From the NCBI RefSeq assembly GCF_014653695.1, contig NZ_BNAR01000002.1, forward strand, positions 826,007 to 890,006: 64,000 nt of DNA, read 5' to 3'. Made by a program: the position numbers and the translations under genes. The notes beneath the pieces are model-generated. The model was not told where the DNA came from. It searched no databases and was given only the letters and a program-made list of their open reading frames with translations. This document shows positions 61,952-64,000 of this stretch, piece after piece (position 1 is the stretch's first letter; the number at the start of each line of letters is the position of its first letter). This stretch comes from Lentzea cavernae. Lineage in GTDB: Bacteria > Actinomycetota > Actinomycetes > Mycobacteriales > Pseudonocardiaceae.

Positions 61952-63753
61952 CCAGACCCGACCTGATGGCACTGACCCCGGACGCGCTCGCGGCGCTGGC
62001 CAACCGCGGTCTGGTGAAACGTGCCGTCAAGGAGCTCGACGCGGGGGTCGTCCCGGCGCTCGACACCGATCCGTCCGGTGCCGTCCAGGGCAAGTTCCCG
62101 GACGGCACCACGACCACGCTGCCGCCCGGCATCACGCTCGAAGCCGCGCAGTGCAGTTGCGGCGCGGCGGGCGTCTGCCGGCACCGCATCGCCCTGGTCC
62201 TCGCCTACCAGCGCACCCAGGAGGCGAGCGCGCCCGCCGACCTGTGGTCGCCGGGCGCCGTGACGGACGACGACCTGGTGGCGTTGATGGGCGAACGCAC
62301 GCTGCGCCGCGCCCGCAGGGCGTTCCAGGCCGGCTACCGCGCCAAGCTCCGCCGCCCGACAGCGGACGACCTGACGGCACAGGCGGAACTCCCGACCTGC
62401 ACCGTCACGTTCCTCGTGCCCGGCGACCTGTCCTACGTCCACACGGACGCGGTGAACAAGGACGAGGCGACGGCGCTCGCGGTGTGGGCGTTCCGCGAGG
62501 CCGACACAGCGGGCACCGACACGGTCGACGTCGGCGGATCTCCCACCACGGCAACGGATCTGACGGCGGTCACCGACCTCCTCGACCAACTCCTGCTGGA
62601 CGGCACCACGAACGCGAGCGAGGTGCTCGACGTGGCGTGGCAACGCCTGCACCGCGACCTGACCGCGCAACGCCTGCACTGGCCCGCCGCCGTGATCACC
62701 GACCTGCTCGCGCACCTGTCCGCGTACCGCAGGCGCAGCGCCGACTACGAGGCCGAACGGTTCGCCGCCCTGCTGACCGAACTGCACGCCCGCACCACCG
62801 CCACGGGCCCCCGGGCCGAGATCCTCGGCCCGGACGAACCCGCGGAAACACCCCTGAAGCGGGTGAGGCTGACCGCGCTGGGCGCGCGCCTGCGCGCGGA
62901 GAACGCGGTCGACGTCTACTTCGCCTCGGGCGACGTCGTGCTGGTGCAACGCGACACTCCCCTGCGCACCGGCCAGCGCCTCGCCGCGTCGAACGTCGTG
63001 TCCGAATCGGCAACGCGCAGCGCGAGCCGCGCCGTGACGCTGAAGACGAGCAGGGTGGCCAAGACGTCGCTGACCCCGGTCGGCACGGCCTGGGACCACC
63101 TGCCGCAGGCCTTGGTGGTCGACGACTACGACGCCGCCGCCGCACACCTGGCGGCCCTACCGCCACGCCAGGTCAGGGCGAGGGTCGAGGCGGAACTGGT
63201 CCGCGTGCTCCGAGTCACCGAGGTCACCGACCTCGCCTACGACCCCGCCGCACAACGCCTCACCGCGACCCTCCACGCCCCCAACGGCACGACGTGCCTC
63301 CTGGAGGCAACGCACCGAGCCGCCGCCCCACACTCCCTCGACGCTCTGACAGCGGCACTGCGCGCGACCCCGACGACCATCACCGGCAGCATCCGCCGCC
63401 ACCGGGGCACGCTGCTGGTGGACCCGCTGGCCGTCCACACCTCCGCGGGAGTGGTGGTGCCAGACCTGGCGACCGGCACGGCGCCACAACCCCTGTCGCC
63501 GGGCGCCACCTCGTCCGACCCGCTGAGCGCGGTGGTGGACAGCGGCCTCACGGTCCTGGCCGAGGCCGCGCACCGCGGCCTGGACCACCTGACGGACAGT
63601 CTGCTGGCCCGCACGCGCGAGGTCGGCGCCCACCTGCACAACGCGGGCTTGCGCACGGCGGCGGCCCACGTGACGGCCTTCGCGGACGGCCCGGCCCCGG
63701 CGACGTGGTTGAGAGCGCACCTGAGGTTGCTGGTGACTGCCGACGCACGCTGA
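61948..63753 (+). CDS. SWIM zinc-finger protein (YehQ-like)
   Basis: The 601-residue protein has a SWIM zinc finger C69-x-C71-x5-C77-x-H79 (CSCGAAGVCRHRIA), a motif linked to DNA or protein binding. A long region without recognised domains follows, containing a repeated pattern around TPLRTGQRL and LKTSRVAKTSLTPVG. The GTG start overlaps the VWA stop (GTGA). It is the last gene of the operon visible, and its final five codons form the beginning of the first 86-bp tandem repeat. Confidence 0.85.
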   Translation: MTRPDLMALTPDALAALANRGLVKRAVKELDAGVVPALDTDPSGAVQGKFPDGTTTTLPPGITLEAAQCSCGAAGVCRHRIALVLAYQRTQEASAPADLWSPGAVTDDDLVALMGERTLRRARRAFQAGYRAKLRRPTADDLTAQAELPTCTVTFLVPGDLSYVHTDAVNKDEATALAVWAFREADTAGTDTVDVGGSPTTATDLTAVTDLLDQLLLDGTTNASEVLDVAWQRLHRDLTAQRLHWPAAVITDLLAHLSAYRRRSADYEAERFAALLTELHARTTATGPRAEILGPDEPAETPLKRVRLTALGARLRAENAVDVYFASGDVVLVQRDTPLRTGQRLAASNVVSESATRSASRAVTLKTSRVAKTSLTPVGTAWDHLPQALVVDDYDAAAAHLAALPPRQVRARVEAELVRVLRVTEVTDLAYDPAAQRLTATLHAPNGTTCLLEATHRAAAPHSLDALTAALRATPTTITGSIRRHRGTLLVDPLAVHTSAGVVVPDLATGTAPQPLSPGATSSDPLSAVVDSGLTVLAEAAHRGLDHLTDSLLARTREVGAHLHNAGLRTAAAHVTAFADGPAPATWLRAHLRLLVTADAR

Positions 63754-64000
63754 CGAACCCGGATTCGTGTCGAGCAAGACTGAGCGGAAGCCCGCACTCA
63801 GCGCACCCGAGGTCGCCGATGGCAGCCGAGGCACGCTGACGAGCCCGGATTCGTGTCGAGCAGGGCTGAGCGGAAGCCCGCACTCAGCGCACCCGAGGTC
63901 GCCGGTAGCAGCCGAGGCACGCTCACGAACCCAGATTCGTGTCGAGCAAGCCTCAGCAGAAGCCCGCACTCAGCGCACCCGAGGTCGCCGGTAGCAGCCG
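63739..64000. repeat. 86-bp tandem repeat array, running off the window
   Basis: Three full copies begin at 63739, 63825 and 63911, and a fourth starts at 63997. They differ at only a few positions. Each unit contains GATTCGTGTCGAGC, and CTGAG ... CTCAG flanking a GC-rich core able to form a hairpin. The first copy contains the SWIM gene's stop codon. There are no spacers of the CRISPR kind. I see no gene in the array. Confidence 0.9.

Noticed and set aside
63739..64000. CRISPR array
   Set aside because: The repeats are contiguous 86-bp units with no variable spacers and no cas genes nearby.

Overview
The window is very GC-rich, with almost every codon ending in G or C. It uses frequent GTG starts, many 1-4 base stop/start overlaps and several apparently leaderless genes. 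It carries an AfsR-type regulator, an ESX mycosin protease, a CebR-like operator and PafBC-type promoters. Together these point to a filamentous actinomycete chromosome, most likely Pseudonocardiales (Lentzea/Saccharothrix/Amycolatopsis-like). The genus is inferred; no rRNA or other marker is present.

Bases 1-9.8 kb: a truncated MHYT protein; an MFS exporter overlapping a small Smr protein; a DsbA/STAS/DUF1345 operon; and, divergent from it, a two-gene COG0523 (CobW-like) operon behind a Zur-like box, whose first gene has the cysteine motif but no P-loop. Then come a GT87 membrane glycosyltransferase, an XRE/NB-ARC/TPR regulator and an HNH-like zinc protein. Bases 10-15.8 kb, all leftward: an NCS1 transporter with an Asp/Glu/hydantoin racemase under a GntR/FCD regulator, and a TetR regulator with a molybdopterin oxidoreductase. 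Bases 15.8-21.2 kb: a Tat-exported metallophosphoesterase with a LamG domain, a solitary solute-binding lipoprotein and a GGDEF-EAL protein.

Bases 21.3-25.4 kb form an operon of GntR/HutC regulator, ADP-ribosylglycohydrolase-family protein, NCS1 permease and PfkB kinase, which looks like import, N-glycosidic cleavage and phosphorylation of a ribosylated compound. A lone mycosin follows. Bases 26.9-31.6 kb hold a leftward sugar ABC operon (ATPase, binding protein, two permeases, one with a large extracytoplasmic insert), divergent from a two-component system. Bases 33.6-46 kb hold regulators (ECF sigma factor with a fused anti-sigma-like zinc motif and an extracellular tail; AfsR-like; LacI; ArsR-like), a HIRAN-like/excalibur surface protein, DUF1684 and IMPase-like proteins, tRNA-Gln(CTG) with a micro-ORF and terminator in front of it, and a GH13 alpha-glucosidase.

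Bases 46.1-63.8 kb are the most interesting part. Three consecutive WGR-DUF4132 paralogues of 1150-1310 residues are followed by translationally coupled genes for a MoxR-type AAA+ ATPase, a DUF5682 protein, a VWA protein and a SWIM zinc-finger protein. The set matches the little-studied E. coli yehI-yehL-yehM-yehP-yehQ genes. Two of the three WGR genes have a near-identical upstream element that fits the RecA-independent (PafBC) DNA-damage promoter consensus, and the middle one has a decayed copy. I infer a DNA-damage-inducible, ATPase-driven system whose WGR effectors have been triplicated. The window ends in an array of 86-bp tandem repeats.
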